From Acidobacteriota bacterium (GTDB lineage: Bacteria > Acidobacteriota > Polarisedimenticolia > J045), in NCBI GenBank assembly GCA_030949985.1, contig JAUZRX010000010.1, positions 1-64,000 on the forward strand: 64,000 nucleotides of DNA, written 5' to 3'. Under the pieces are notes generated by a model, which saw only the letters and a program-made list of their open reading frames with translations, did not search any database and was not told the DNA's origin. Positions 43,355-52,130 of this stretch are shown piece after piece. The translations under genes were made by a program, and so were the position numbers. Every line of letters starts with the position of its first letter. Positions within the stretch are counted from its first letter, which is position 1.

Positions 43355-45171
43355 GCAACAAGCCCCGCATCATCGTCGTCGGTGGCGGCCTGGCCGGCCT
43401 GATGACCGTCATCAAGATCGCCGAACGCGGTTGCCCCGTCGATCTCTTCTCGATCGTTCCGGTCAAGCGTTCCCACTCCGTATGCGCCCAGGGTGGCATC
43501 AATGCCGCCGTGAACATCATGGGCGAGGACGACTCGCCGGAGATCCACTACTACGACACCGTCAAGGGCGGCGATTTCCTGGCCCACCAGCCCCTGTGCC
43601 GCGGGATGGCCTACGACGCCCCCGCGATCATCTACCTGCTGGACCGGATGGGTGTCCCCTTCTCCCGCACGGCGGAGGGCAACCTGGACTTCCGCCGCTT
43701 CGGCGGCACGCTGCACCACCGCACGGCCTTTGCCGGCGCTTCCACCGGCCAGCAGTTGCTCTACGCCCTCGACGAACAGGTCCGGCGTTTTGAAGCCCAG
43801 GGACTGGTCACCAAGTACGAAGGCTTCGAGTTCCTCGCACCGGTTCTGGAGAGCCCGGAGGGACCCTGCCGCGGCATCGTCGCGATGGACCTGAGAACGA
43901 TGAAGGTGCAGGCCTTCCGCTCCGACGCGGTGGTGATGGCGACCGGCGGCCCGGGCCTGGTCTACGGCCGGAGCACGAACTCGATGATCAACACCGGTTC
44001 GGCGGCCGCCGGTTGCTACCGCGCCGGGGTGCGTTACGCCAACGGTGAGTTCATCCAGATCCATCCGACGGCGATTCCCGGTGAAGACAAGATGCGGCTG
44101 ATGAGTGAATCGGCCCGAGGTGAAGGCGGCCGCGTGTGGGTGCCGAAGAAGAAAGGCGACACCCGACCACCGTCCGAGATCCCCGAAAGCGAGCGCTGGT
44201 ACTTCCTCGAAGAAAAGTACCCCCGCTTCGGCAACCTGGTGCCGCGGGACATCGGTGCGCGGGAGATCTACCACGTCTGCGTCGACCTGGGCATGGGCCT
44301 CGACGGCGAGCAGAAGGTCTACCTCGACCTGACCCACAAGAGCCGCGAGTTCCTCGACCGTCGCCTGGGGGCGATTCTCGAGATCTACGAGCAGTTCGTC
44401 GGCGACGACCCGCGCACGGTGCCGATGAAGATCTTTCCCGCCGTACACTACTCGATGGGTGGCTTGTGGGTCGACTACGAGCCCACCGCCGACGGGATGA
44501 TCGACAAGAGCTCGCCGAAGAACCACATGACGAACATTCCCGGCCTCTACGCCGCCGGCGAATGCGAGTACCAGTACCACGGCGCCAATCGCCTGGGGGC
44601 CAACGCCCTGCTCTCGTGCATCTACGCCGGCACCCTGGCCGGCCCGTCTTCGGTGATCTTCGCCGAGAACCTCGACCGCCTCGCCACCGATCTGGACGCT
44701 GGACTCTACGACCGCAGCGTCAGCCAGTGGGAGAAACACTTCGATGAGATCGCCCGCATGGACGGCCCCGAAAACCCGCACAAGTTGCACCGGGAGCTGG
44801 GCGACACGATGATCGCCAACGTGACCATCGTGCGGGAGAACGACAAGCTGCGGCAGACCGACGCCAAGATCCAGGAACTGATGGAGCGCTGGAAGAAGAT
44901 CGGCGTCACCGACACTTCCAGCTGGGCGAATCCCGAGATTCCCTTTGTCCACCAGCTCTGGAACATGCTGGAGCTGGCCCGGGTGATCACCCTCGGTGCG
45001 CTCCAGCGGGACGAGTCGCGAGGAGCCCACTACAAACCCGAGTTCCCCGAACGTGATGACGAGAACTGGCTCAAGAGCACCATCGCCACCTGGTCGCCGG
45101 AGGGACCGGTGCTTTCCTACGAGCCGGTCGACACTTCGATTTCCAAGCCCGTGGCCCGCCACTACGACTGA
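43351..45171 (+). CDS. sdhA: succinate dehydrogenase/fumarate reductase flavoprotein subunit
   Basis: This 606-residue FAD subunit oxidises succinate or reduces fumarate. It has the dinucleotide motif VVGGGLAGLM, the covalent-FAD region HSVCAQGGINAAVN, the substrate loop HPTAIPG with LMSESARGEGGRVW, the catalytic arginine region, and SMGGLWVDYE followed by GLYAAGECEYQYHGANRLG. The start overlaps the sdhC stop. The overall sequence style follows the Bacteroidetes/Chlorobi-type enzyme. Confidence 0.96.
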   Translation: MSNKPRIIVVGGGLAGLMTVIKIAERGCPVDLFSIVPVKRSHSVCAQGGINAAVNIMGEDDSPEIHYYDTVKGGDFLAHQPLCRGMAYDAPAIIYLLDRMGVPFSRTAEGNLDFRRFGGTLHHRTAFAGASTGQQLLYALDEQVRRFEAQGLVTKYEGFEFLAPVLESPEGPCRGIVAMDLRTMKVQAFRSDAVVMATGGPGLVYGRSTNSMINTGSAAAGCYRAGVRYANGEFIQIHPTAIPGEDKMRLMSESARGEGGRVWVPKKKGDTRPPSEIPESERWYFLEEKYPRFGNLVPRDIGAREIYHVCVDLGMGLDGEQKVYLDLTHKSREFLDRRLGAILEIYEQFVGDDPRTVPMKIFPAVHYSMGGLWVDYEPTADGMIDKSSPKNHMTNIPGLYAAGECEYQYHGANRLGANALLSCIYAGTLAGPSSVIFAENLDRLATDLDAGLYDRSVSQWEKHFDEIARMDGPENPHKLHRELGDTMIANVTIVRENDKLRQTDAKIQELMERWKKIGVTDTSSWANPEIPFVHQLWNMLELARVITLGALQRDESRGAHYKPEFPERDDENWLKSTIATWSPEGPVLSYEPVDTSISKPVARHYD

Positions 45172-45186
45172 TCGGGAGACCCAGCG

Positions 45187-45942
45187 ATGCGCAGCGAAAT
45201 CGTTTTTCGTATCCGCCGGCAGGACGGCCCCCAGGAGCCGAGCTACGTCCAGGAGTTCCGCCTCGACTACAGGCCCAACCTGAACATCATCGCCTGCCTC
45301 CAGGAAATCGCCCGCAACCCCGTCGACGCCGCCGGCAAGGCCACGGCACCGCCGGTCTGGGACTGCTCCTGCCTCGAAGAAGTGTGCGGCGCCTGTACGA
45401 TGCTGGTCAACGGCGTTCCCCGGCAGTCGTGTTCGACACTGATCGACTCCCTGCCGGACGGGCCGATCGAACTGGCCCCGCTGAGCAAGTTTCCGGTCAT
45501 TCGCGACCTGATGGTGGATCGCAAGCCGATGTTCGACGCCCTCAAGCAGATTCACGGCTGGATTCCCATCGACGGCACCCACGACCTCGGTCCCGGTCCG
45601 CGCCGGCCGCCGGAGGAAGCAAGTCTTTCCTACGTTTTCAGTCGCTGCATGACCTGCGGCTGCTGCATGGAAGCCTGCCCCAACTACGATGGCAAGGACC
45701 CCTCCCAGTTCATCGGCCCCGCTCCGCTCGGCCAGACCCACTACTTCAACACCAACCCCATCGGGGCGATGAACGCCGGGGAGCGTCTCGACGCCGTGAT
45801 GGGCCGCAACGGCCTGACCGGCTGCGGGAACGCCCAGAATTGCGTGGAGGTCTGTCCCAAGGACATCCCGCTGACCGACGCCATCGCCGAGCTCAATCGC
45901 CAGGCCAACAAGCACTGGCTGACCAGCCTCTTCGGGAGATAG
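45187..45942 (+). CDS. sdhB: succinate dehydrogenase/fumarate reductase iron-sulfur subunit
   Basis: This 251-residue subunit carries three clusters. The [2Fe-2S] site is WDCSCLEEVCGACTM plus the later SC of PRQSCSTL. The [4Fe-4S] ligands lie in FSRCMTCGCCMEACPNY and the [3Fe-4S]/[4Fe-4S] set is completed by GCGNAQNCVEVCPKDIP. It lies 15 bases after sdhA, with its stop five bases before the TTG of the next gene. Confidence 0.95.
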   Translation: MRSEIVFRIRRQDGPQEPSYVQEFRLDYRPNLNIIACLQEIARNPVDAAGKATAPPVWDCSCLEEVCGACTMLVNGVPRQSCSTLIDSLPDGPIELAPLSKFPVIRDLMVDRKPMFDALKQIHGWIPIDGTHDLGPGPRRPPEEASLSYVFSRCMTCGCCMEACPNYDGKDPSQFIGPAPLGQTHYFNTNPIGAMNAGERLDAVMGRNGLTGCGNAQNCVEVCPKDIPLTDAIAELNRQANKHWLTSLFGR

Positions 45943-45947
45943 AACCC

Positions 45948-47312
45948 TTGCCGACATCGCAACCCACTCCCGCCTATCTCCAGGCCCTGCTCGGCCGGGA
46001 ACCGGCGCCCCCGTCTTCCGAACCGCCGCCCGCTCCGGAAGCATCCTTCAAGGAGGTTCCGCGCACCTTCGACGAGGAGTGCCTCGACGACGACGCCCTG
46101 CGCGTGATCCGGCGACTGACCGAAGCGGGCCATGAGGCCTACATGGTGGGGGGCAGCGTACGGGACTTGATCTTCGGGCTCCGCCCGAAGGATTTCGACG
46201 TGGCCACATCGGCCCAGCCGCTGCAAGTCAAGAAACTGTTCCGCAACTGCCGCATCATCGGCAGGCGTTTTCGACTGGCCCACGTCTTTTTCCGTGACAA
46301 GATCATCGAGGTCGCCACCTTCCGCTCGGGCAACCACTCCGGCGAAGGCCAGGAGAACGGCGAGCTGTTGATCCGCGACGACAACGTCTTCGGCACTGCC
46401 GAAGAAGACGCCCGGCGCCGGGATTTTACGATCAATGCGCTGCTCTACGACGTCCAGCGCCGGGTGATTCTCGACCACGTGGGCGGCACCGAAGACGCCG
46501 CCGCGCGGCTGGTACGCAGCATCGGCGATCCCGACGTCAGGCTGCGCGAAGACCCGATCCGCATGCTCCGCGCCATCCGTCTCTCCACACGACTCGGTTG
46601 CCGGATCGACCCCGCCACCGAACAGGCCATTCGCCGTCATGCGGGAGAGATCCTCAACGCCGCGGCTCCCCGCATTCACGAGGACCTGCTCCGGATGTTC
46701 TCCGGCGGCGCCATGGCCCCGGCCTTCGACGCGCTGATGACCCATGGCCTGCTCGAAGTCATTCTTCCTGAACTCCACCAGCACCTCGCCCGCTCCGCCC
46801 GGGAAGGTCGCCTCGAAGAAGTCGAGGCCCTGCGCCGCAGCCTGCGGGTCGCCGATGCCTGGACCCAGGCTGGTCGCGCTCTTTCCCCGGCCGTGCGATT
46901 GGCGATCCTCCTGGCCCCCGTGCTGCTCACGCCCCTGCACGACGCCGGCAGCCGTGATGCCACCACGGCGGTCACCGAGGCCCTGCGTCCGATCGGCCAG
47001 CGCCTGGCGATCAGCCGGCGGGAGGCCGAGCGGATCCGCCAGGTCGTGCTGGCCCTCGGGCGATTCTCGCCGCGAAACAAGCGCCGCCGCTTTTCCGTCA
47101 CGGCCTTCGTCAAGCGCGCCTATTTCCCCGACGCCCTCGACTTCTTCGAACTCCAGGCGCGGGCCACCGGCGACCTCGAACCCGAGGCCGTACGCTGGAG
47201 AAGCCGTTTCCAGGAGGTTTTCCCCCAAGGCCCCCCACCACCACGCAAGCGGGCTCCGCGGCGTCGGCGCCGCAGCCGCGAGCACGGCGAGAAGGGCGCG
47301 CGAACCTTCTGA
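45948..47312 (+). CDS. pcnB: polynucleotide adenylyltransferase (poly(A) polymerase)
   Basis: This nucleotidyltransferase of class II type adds A tails to RNA or repairs CCA ends. GGSVRDLIFG, KDFDVATSA and NCRIIGRRFRLAHVFF are very close to the PcnB pattern, followed by RRRDFTINALLYD and RLREDPIRMLRAIRLS. It is 454 residues if started at TTG 45948, which has GGGAGA eight bases upstream; the longer frame runs inside sdhB. The C-terminus is a basic tail (PRRRRRSRE). It is tightly packed behind sdhB and probably shares its transcript. Confidence 0.9.
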   Translation: MPTSQPTPAYLQALLGREPAPPSSEPPPAPEASFKEVPRTFDEECLDDDALRVIRRLTEAGHEAYMVGGSVRDLIFGLRPKDFDVATSAQPLQVKKLFRNCRIIGRRFRLAHVFFRDKIIEVATFRSGNHSGEGQENGELLIRDDNVFGTAEEDARRRDFTINALLYDVQRRVILDHVGGTEDAAARLVRSIGDPDVRLREDPIRMLRAIRLSTRLGCRIDPATEQAIRRHAGEILNAAAPRIHEDLLRMFSGGAMAPAFDALMTHGLLEVILPELHQHLARSAREGRLEEVEALRRSLRVADAWTQAGRALSPAVRLAILLAPVLLTPLHDAGSRDATTAVTEALRPIGQRLAISRREAERIRQVVLALGRFSPRNKRRRFSVTAFVKRAYFPDALDFFELQARATGDLEPEAVRWRSRFQEVFPQGPPPPRKRAPRRRRRSREHGEKGARTF

Positions 47313-47332
47313 CACCCTTTCTCGACGGGCCG

Positions 47333-49096
47333 CTAGGCGTCCCCGGCCGACTCCTCGCCGGCGCCCTTGAGCCTGAGGGAGGTGAGGATCAGCGCACCAC
47401 CGAGGGCGACCAGGGAAAGCACCGAGGCCAGGGTCGAGCCGGCCCGCAAATCCACCAGCAGCAGGCGCACAGCGCCAAGCCCCAGGGTCGGGTAGACCAG
47501 CCAGCGGGCCTCGCCCAGCCGCCGACTGCGGGACAGTTCGGCCAGCATGGTCGCCACCACCGACAGGGCCATGGTGGACAGGGCGATGCCCAGGGGACGA
47601 TCGCCGGCGGCCGGTGACCAGGACCGGGACACCGCGGCCACCAGCAGGCCGCCGCCGGAGTAGGCGGCAATGGCGATCAGAAGCACTTTGGGCACGCGGG
47701 AGAAGCGCCCCCAGGTGCGCCCGTGCCAGGCCACCCGCATCCACGTACAGGCGGCGCAAACCAGCCACACCGCGCCCATCAGGCCCGTCACCTTCCCTCC
47801 CGACGAGCCCGTCCAGGCATGCCACGCCAGGCTCCACAGTCCGGAAGCCATCACCGCGCCCCCACAAAAAAACGCGGCGTGAAAACTCAGCGTGGCGCGG
47901 GAGAAACGGGCCCCCAGCCAGGCGGTCAGAAGGGCGACCAGCGAGAAGCTCAACGCGACCATCTCCCGCGAAAAGAGCACGGGCAACGCGGCACCGGCAA
48001 ACGCCAGGGCCAGAAAGCTGAAGAAAATGAAATGCTGCCGGCCCTCGATCCGTCGGTCGGCGAAGAAAAACGACAAGGCATAGAGGGCCAGGGCGGCCGT
48101 CAGCGCGAACGAACCCACTCCCGCATGCCAGGATCCCAGTTGCCGGCAAACGCCCACCGCGCCGCCGAGGCCGATCAGAGTCGCCATCCAGGCCTGGAGC
48201 ATCTCGCCGGCCCTCATCTTGCCCCCGCTGCGTATCGCCCGCAGCGCCCCGGGCACGACGTAGATCACCACCAGGGCCACCAATCCGGCGACAAGGGCAC
48301 CGGGGGGAACCACGTCGGCGGCCCGCTCGGCATCGGTGAAGAGAAAAGCGGCCGTCACGAACCCGAAGAGAAGATCGACGACGCCGGCGACGCCTCCCGC
48401 CAGCACGCGCCAGCCCCGGCGCAGTGCCTGCAGATCGGCTGCCAGGCCGACGGCCAGGGCGAAGGCGAGAGTCATCTCCCACCCCCCCGCACCGAAAGCG
48501 ATGGCCGCCTGTACCACCAATCCGCCGAACAGGCCCGCCGCCGCCAGCATCACCAACCCGTGCCGATCGGCGATGTAGACCGCCATCGCCGAAAAGAAGC
48601 TCAGAACGACCAGGCCATGGAGCGGTGAGAAGACCCGGAAGTCGACCGTCGCCTCCCAGACCAGGGGCAGGGTGATGGCCGCGGCCATCAGCCCGTGAGC
48701 CGCGGCACTCAGCCTGCGCCCCCCGGCTCCCGCCAGGTCGGCAGCCACCAGCCAGACCAGGGCATAGATGCAGGCCAGGCCCACACCGAGTCCCTGGCGC
48801 AGCAGGTCGTTTTCGGTCAGCGCCCTGAGAACGAAGGCTCCCGAAAGAACGATCAGGGAGCGACCGACCAACGGCGCCCAGGGCTCGACCCGAGAGCCGG
48901 GTGACGCCTTGGCCGCAGGTGGTTCGGTGACGGCAGGAGGTTGCGCCTCCGGGGCCGGTTCCTTTGCGGGCATACCGTCGGCACGCTGGCGCAGGCGGGC
49001 AAGATCGGTCGCAAGTTCCTCGATTCGCTGTTCGAGCCTTGCGATCTCTTCCCTCAATCCAGGATCCGCGCCCGCGGCCGGCCGGCCCGAATTCAC
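47333..49096 (-). CDS. large polytopic membrane protein (DUF2339-like)
   Basis: The protein is 587 residues. An N-terminal coiled coil (LREEIARLEQRIEELATDLA) is followed by a Pro/Ala linker and 16 or more closely spaced hydrophobic helices from residue 75 on. This layout is that of DUF2339 proteins, whose function is unknown. The GTG start is one base after the NrfD stop, so it is the last gene of the cytochrome/NrfD operon. The coupling suggests a membrane-linked role but nothing more. Confidence 0.65.
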   Translation of the reverse strand: MNSGRPAAGADPGLREEIARLEQRIEELATDLARLRQRADGMPAKEPAPEAQPPAVTEPPAAKASPGSRVEPWAPLVGRSLIVLSGAFVLRALTENDLLRQGLGVGLACIYALVWLVAADLAGAGGRRLSAAAHGLMAAAITLPLVWEATVDFRVFSPLHGLVVLSFFSAMAVYIADRHGLVMLAAAGLFGGLVVQAAIAFGAGGWEMTLAFALAVGLAADLQALRRGWRVLAGGVAGVVDLLFGFVTAAFLFTDAERAADVVPPGALVAGLVALVVIYVVPGALRAIRSGGKMRAGEMLQAWMATLIGLGGAVGVCRQLGSWHAGVGSFALTAALALYALSFFFADRRIEGRQHFIFFSFLALAFAGAALPVLFSREMVALSFSLVALLTAWLGARFSRATLSFHAAFFCGGAVMASGLWSLAWHAWTGSSGGKVTGLMGAVWLVCAACTWMRVAWHGRTWGRFSRVPKVLLIAIAAYSGGGLLVAAVSRSWSPAAGDRPLGIALSTMALSVVATMLAELSRSRRLGEARWLVYPTLGLGAVRLLLVDLRAGSTLASVLSLVALGGALILTSLRLKGAGEESAGDA

Positions 49097-49097
49097 T

Positions 49098-50321
49098 TCA
49101 GGCCTCCTCGCCCGCGTAGGTTCTGTGGATCATGGGAATCGCCGCCTTGCACAGCAGGGTGAAGACCAGGAAACCCACGGCGAAGATCCCGGCCCCGACT
49201 CTCAGCTCCGTGATGGTCGGCGCGTACTCGTAGATCTCTCCGAGGGTGTCCGGCGTCATACCGGGAATGACCAGGGCCATGCCCTTCTCGATGTAGACGC
49301 CGGTGTAGATCAGCAAGCAGCCGATCACCAAGGTCACCTCGTTGCGCCGCGTCGAGGGCACGAGGAAGAGCAGGAACGCCACCACCGAGCAGAAAAGCGA
49401 GGCCCAGGCAAAGGGTACGAGCGTGGTGTGGTCGCCCAGGCCCGTGTAGAGGTAGCGGGTGTGCACCAGGTGCTCGGTGCGGGAATAGAACTCCTTGAAC
49501 AGCTCGGCTCCCGCCAGGAAGAGATTGATGAACATGGCGTAAGCCATCAGCTCGGCGATCTTCCAGATCGCCTCGTCCCGGATGTGGATCCGGGACACCC
49601 GCCGCAGAATCAGGAAAAGAATGATCAACACCGCCGGGCCCGAGCAGAAGGCCGAGGCGATGAATCGCGGAGCGAGAATCGAGGCGTTCCAGAACGGTCG
49701 TGCCGCCATTCCGTTGTAGACGAAGGCCGTGACGGTGTGAATACTGATCGCCGCCGGAATCGAAACCAGCAGCAGCGGGACCACGAAACGCTGATTGACC
49801 TCCTCCTTGTGAAACGCCTTGTAGAGCATGTAGCCGACGATCACCGCGTTGAGCAGCAGGTAGGCGTTGAGCACCAGCACGTCCCAGCCCAGCAGCGAGG
49901 ACGGCACGTTGAGCGTTCCGATGCCCGGAATCAGGTGCCAGAACCGCTCAGGACGACCAATGTCCACGGTCACGAAAAGCAGGCACATCACGATCGCGGA
50001 GATCGCCAGCAGCTCGCCGAAAATTGCGATCTCCTTGATCGGCTTCCAGTGGTAGACGTAGGCCGGAATGACCAGCAACACGGCGGCGGCGGCCACACCC
50101 ACGAGGAAGGTGAAGTTGCCGATGTAGAACGCCCAGGACACCTGGTCCCGCATGTGGGTCACGATCAGGCCCACGCGAAGCTGGTCCAGATAGGCCAGCA
50201 CACCACTGATCAGCAGCAGCCCCAGAAAGCCCAGCCACAGGTAGTAGGTGGTCCCACCCCTGAGGGACATCCGCAGGATGCCGAACATGAATTCCCAGAT
50301 CTTGCGCAACCTTTCCATCAC
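49098..50321 (-). CDS. NrfD/PsrC-family quinol-interacting membrane subunit
   Basis: This 407-residue protein has about ten transmembrane helices and is the quinone-binding partner of iron-sulfur proteins in many respiratory complexes (NrfD, PsrC, DsrP, QrcD). Typical elements are YLWLGFLGLLLISG, TVDIGRPERFWHLIP and GWDVLVLNAYLLL. It follows the ferredoxin-like gene by 36 bases. Together with it and the tetraheme cytochrome it makes a complete quinol-to-cytochrome path. No catalytic molybdopterin subunit is present. Confidence 0.9.
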   Translation of the reverse strand: MMERLRKIWEFMFGILRMSLRGGTTYYLWLGFLGLLLISGVLAYLDQLRVGLIVTHMRDQVSWAFYIGNFTFLVGVAAAAVLLVIPAYVYHWKPIKEIAIFGELLAISAIVMCLLFVTVDIGRPERFWHLIPGIGTLNVPSSLLGWDVLVLNAYLLLNAVIVGYMLYKAFHKEEVNQRFVVPLLLVSIPAAISIHTVTAFVYNGMAARPFWNASILAPRFIASAFCSGPAVLIILFLILRRVSRIHIRDEAIWKIAELMAYAMFINLFLAGAELFKEFYSRTEHLVHTRYLYTGLGDHTTLVPFAWASLFCSVVAFLLFLVPSTRRNEVTLVIGCLLIYTGVYIEKGMALVIPGMTPDTLGEIYEYAPTITELRVGAGIFAVGFLVFTLLCKAAIPMIHRTYAGEEA

Positions 50322-50357
50322 GGCTCCGTCCAGGCCGGCCCCGACACCGGGCAGGCG

Positions 50358-51269
50358 TCAAGTGGCATAGAAGTAATAGAACTTCGGCCGGGTGGCGAGT
50401 TCTTCCTTGAGCACGAAGACCCGCTTCTCGCGCATCAGGTAGCGGATCTCGCTCTCTTCGTCGAGCAGGTTGCCGAACTTTCGGGCGCCCACCGGGCAGA
50501 TCTCACAACAGGCGGGATAACGCCCCTCCCGTGTCCGCTGGATGCAAAAAGTGCACTTCTCCACGACCCCCCGCATACGCGGACGATTGCCGAGATAGTG
50601 CATGTCGGGATTGATCGCCTCGGCATCGATCTCGGGATCGGCCCAGTTGAAGTGCCGGGCGCCATAGGGACAGGCCGACATGCAGCAGCGGCAGCCGATG
50701 CACCAGTCGTAGTCGATGACAACGATACCGTCAGGCTCTTGCCAGGTGGCCCGGACCGGACAGGCCCGGGTGCAGGGCGAATTGCGGCACTGCTGACAGG
50801 CCACGGGAACGTAGAAGTAGTCTTCCTCGGGCACTTCCTCCGGGTTGTAGTAGGCGGTGGAGTGCACCAGGTCGATGCCCTCCTCCTTCTTCATTTGCAG
50901 TACCCGGATCCAGTGCACCTGGGGGTGTCGTGAGTTGTTGTTCTCCTTGACGCAAGCATAGACACAACGCCGGCAACCCACACAACGGGAAAGATCGAGG
51001 CCGTAACCGAAGACCACTCCTTCGAGGGCCTTGGTCGCCTTGACGTCCACTTCGCGGCCGTAGCGTTCCTCGCAGTCTCTCCGGACTTCGTCGAGGCGCC
51101 GCTGAACCTGCTGTGGAGTCAGTTCGACGAAACGGCGCGCCAGGAGCTTCTCGACGAAACCCGGCTTCGATCCCGCCACGGCGGCCGAAACCGCCGCCAT
51201 GCTGGTCAGTCCGGCGGCGGTGAGAAACGCCCGGCGGCTGGTCGGAGAAGTGCGATCGGATTCACTCAT
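50358..51269 (-). CDS. four-cluster ferredoxin subunit with Tat signal
   Basis: The 303-residue protein begins with a twin-arginine-type signal (SRRAFLTAAGL followed by a hydrophobic run), so it is exported folded. Four [4Fe-4S] clusters are bound by 16 cysteines in CVGCRRCVYAC, CQQCRNSPCTRACP, CIGCRCCMSACP and CTFCIQ...CCEICPVGA. It resembles DsrO, NrfC and HmcB. Its ATG at 51269 overlaps the end of the cytochrome gene by eight bases. It would pass electrons between NrfD and the periplasmic cytochrome. Confidence 0.92.
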   Translation of the reverse strand: MSESDRTSPTSRRAFLTAAGLTSMAAVSAAVAGSKPGFVEKLLARRFVELTPQQVQRRLDEVRRDCEERYGREVDVKATKALEGVVFGYGLDLSRCVGCRRCVYACVKENNNSRHPQVHWIRVLQMKKEEGIDLVHSTAYYNPEEVPEEDYFYVPVACQQCRNSPCTRACPVRATWQEPDGIVVIDYDWCIGCRCCMSACPYGARHFNWADPEIDAEAINPDMHYLGNRPRMRGVVEKCTFCIQRTREGRYPACCEICPVGARKFGNLLDEESEIRYLMREKRVFVLKEELATRPKFYYFYAT

Positions 51270-51960
51270 CGTGGGTGCTCCCCTCGGCGGACCGCCCCAA
51301 ATCCGAAGCGAGATAGGAGGGATGGATCGGCGGCGGCAACGGCTTGATCGGCGCGGGCCGCGGCGAGTGCGGGTTGTGACAGTGGGCACAGAGCAGGTAG
51401 CTCTTGGCGCCGTTCCAATACCCCCTGCGACGACCATGAATGCCCTGTTTCCAGTCCCGGAAGATCGTGCCGTGACACTGCCCGCAGAGTTCGTAGGATT
51501 CCTCGAAAGTCACGGTGCGGCCGGAGCTCAACCGCAGCACGTCCCGCTGCTCGGGATTGTGGCAATCGAAGCACCAGCGATCCCGGGGACCGTGGTTGAG
51601 CTGGATCTCCTCGTGAAAGCCGAGTTCGCGTCGCGTCGCATCGTAGTCCCCCTCCTCGTGACAACTCGAGCAGGGGAAGATGTCGGGATCCGAAAACGGC
51701 GGCGGCGGCAGGGTGTAGGGCGCGCTGGACTCCCCGGTCAACCCCGGCAGCGGCTCGAAATCGAAGTCGACACCGGTGACGTCCTCGGGGCCGTAGGCCC
51801 GATCGGGCATCATCTGGGAATGCCCCGGTACGTCTTCGCTGGCGACGATGGATATCAGGCTGATCAGGGCGATGCCCGCAAAAAAGACCAGCAGCACCAC
51901 CAGCGACGAACTTTCCGGTAAACGGAGCTGGGGCTCGGACTCAGGGGGTGATCGATCCAC
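51262..51960 (-). CDS. membrane-anchored tetraheme cytochrome c
   Basis: The 232-residue protein has one N-terminal membrane helix (VVLLVFFAGIALISLISIV) and four CxxCH heme sites: CSSCH, CFDCH, CGQCH and CAHCH. Extra histidines (GFHEE, NHGPRD, IHGRRR) can serve as distal ligands. It starts with GTG at 51960, seven bases after AGGAGG. It is the first gene of a four-gene operon. It may receive electrons from or give them to an unseen periplasmic partner. A true DsrJ has three hemes and is shorter. Confidence 0.9.
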   Translation of the reverse strand: MDRSPPESEPQLRLPESSSLVVLLVFFAGIALISLISIVASEDVPGHSQMMPDRAYGPEDVTGVDFDFEPLPGLTGESSAPYTLPPPPFSDPDIFPCSSCHEEGDYDATRRELGFHEEIQLNHGPRDRWCFDCHNPEQRDVLRLSSGRTVTFEESYELCGQCHGTIFRDWKQGIHGRRRGYWNGAKSYLLCAHCHNPHSPRPAPIKPLPPPIHPSYLASDLGRSAEGSTHDE

Positions 51961-52074
51961 TTTCGGACCTCCTACCGGCCTTGTCGCGATCAGTCAGGTT
52001 TCAGCAAAGCGCCGGCGAAAGAAACTTAGCAGATAGCTAGCCCCCGATAATTAACGAACCCCGAGGGTACGCTT

Positions 52075-52108
52075 AATCGCCCTCCGGAAAGTTCACCGGA
52101 GGGCGATT
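52075..52108. terminator. 13-bp perfect hairpin between pepA and the cytochrome operon
   Basis: AATCGCCCTCCGG (52075-52087) pairs perfectly with its complement at 52096-52108 across an eight-base loop. It sits 23 bases after the pepA stop on the minus strand. There is no T-run on that strand; on the plus strand five T's follow 15 bases on. It probably acts as a terminator or transcript stabiliser for pepA; a role as a leader element of the cytochrome operon is possible. Confidence 0.55.
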
Positions 52109-52130
52109 CAAGATATTGTTTTTCTATGAG

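Noticed and set aside
50358-51960. dsrJ-dsrO identity for the cytochrome and ferredoxin genes
   Set aside because: The cytochrome has four heme sites and is longer than DsrJ, and there is no dsrM, dsrK or dsrAB nearby; a general NrfD-module name is safer.
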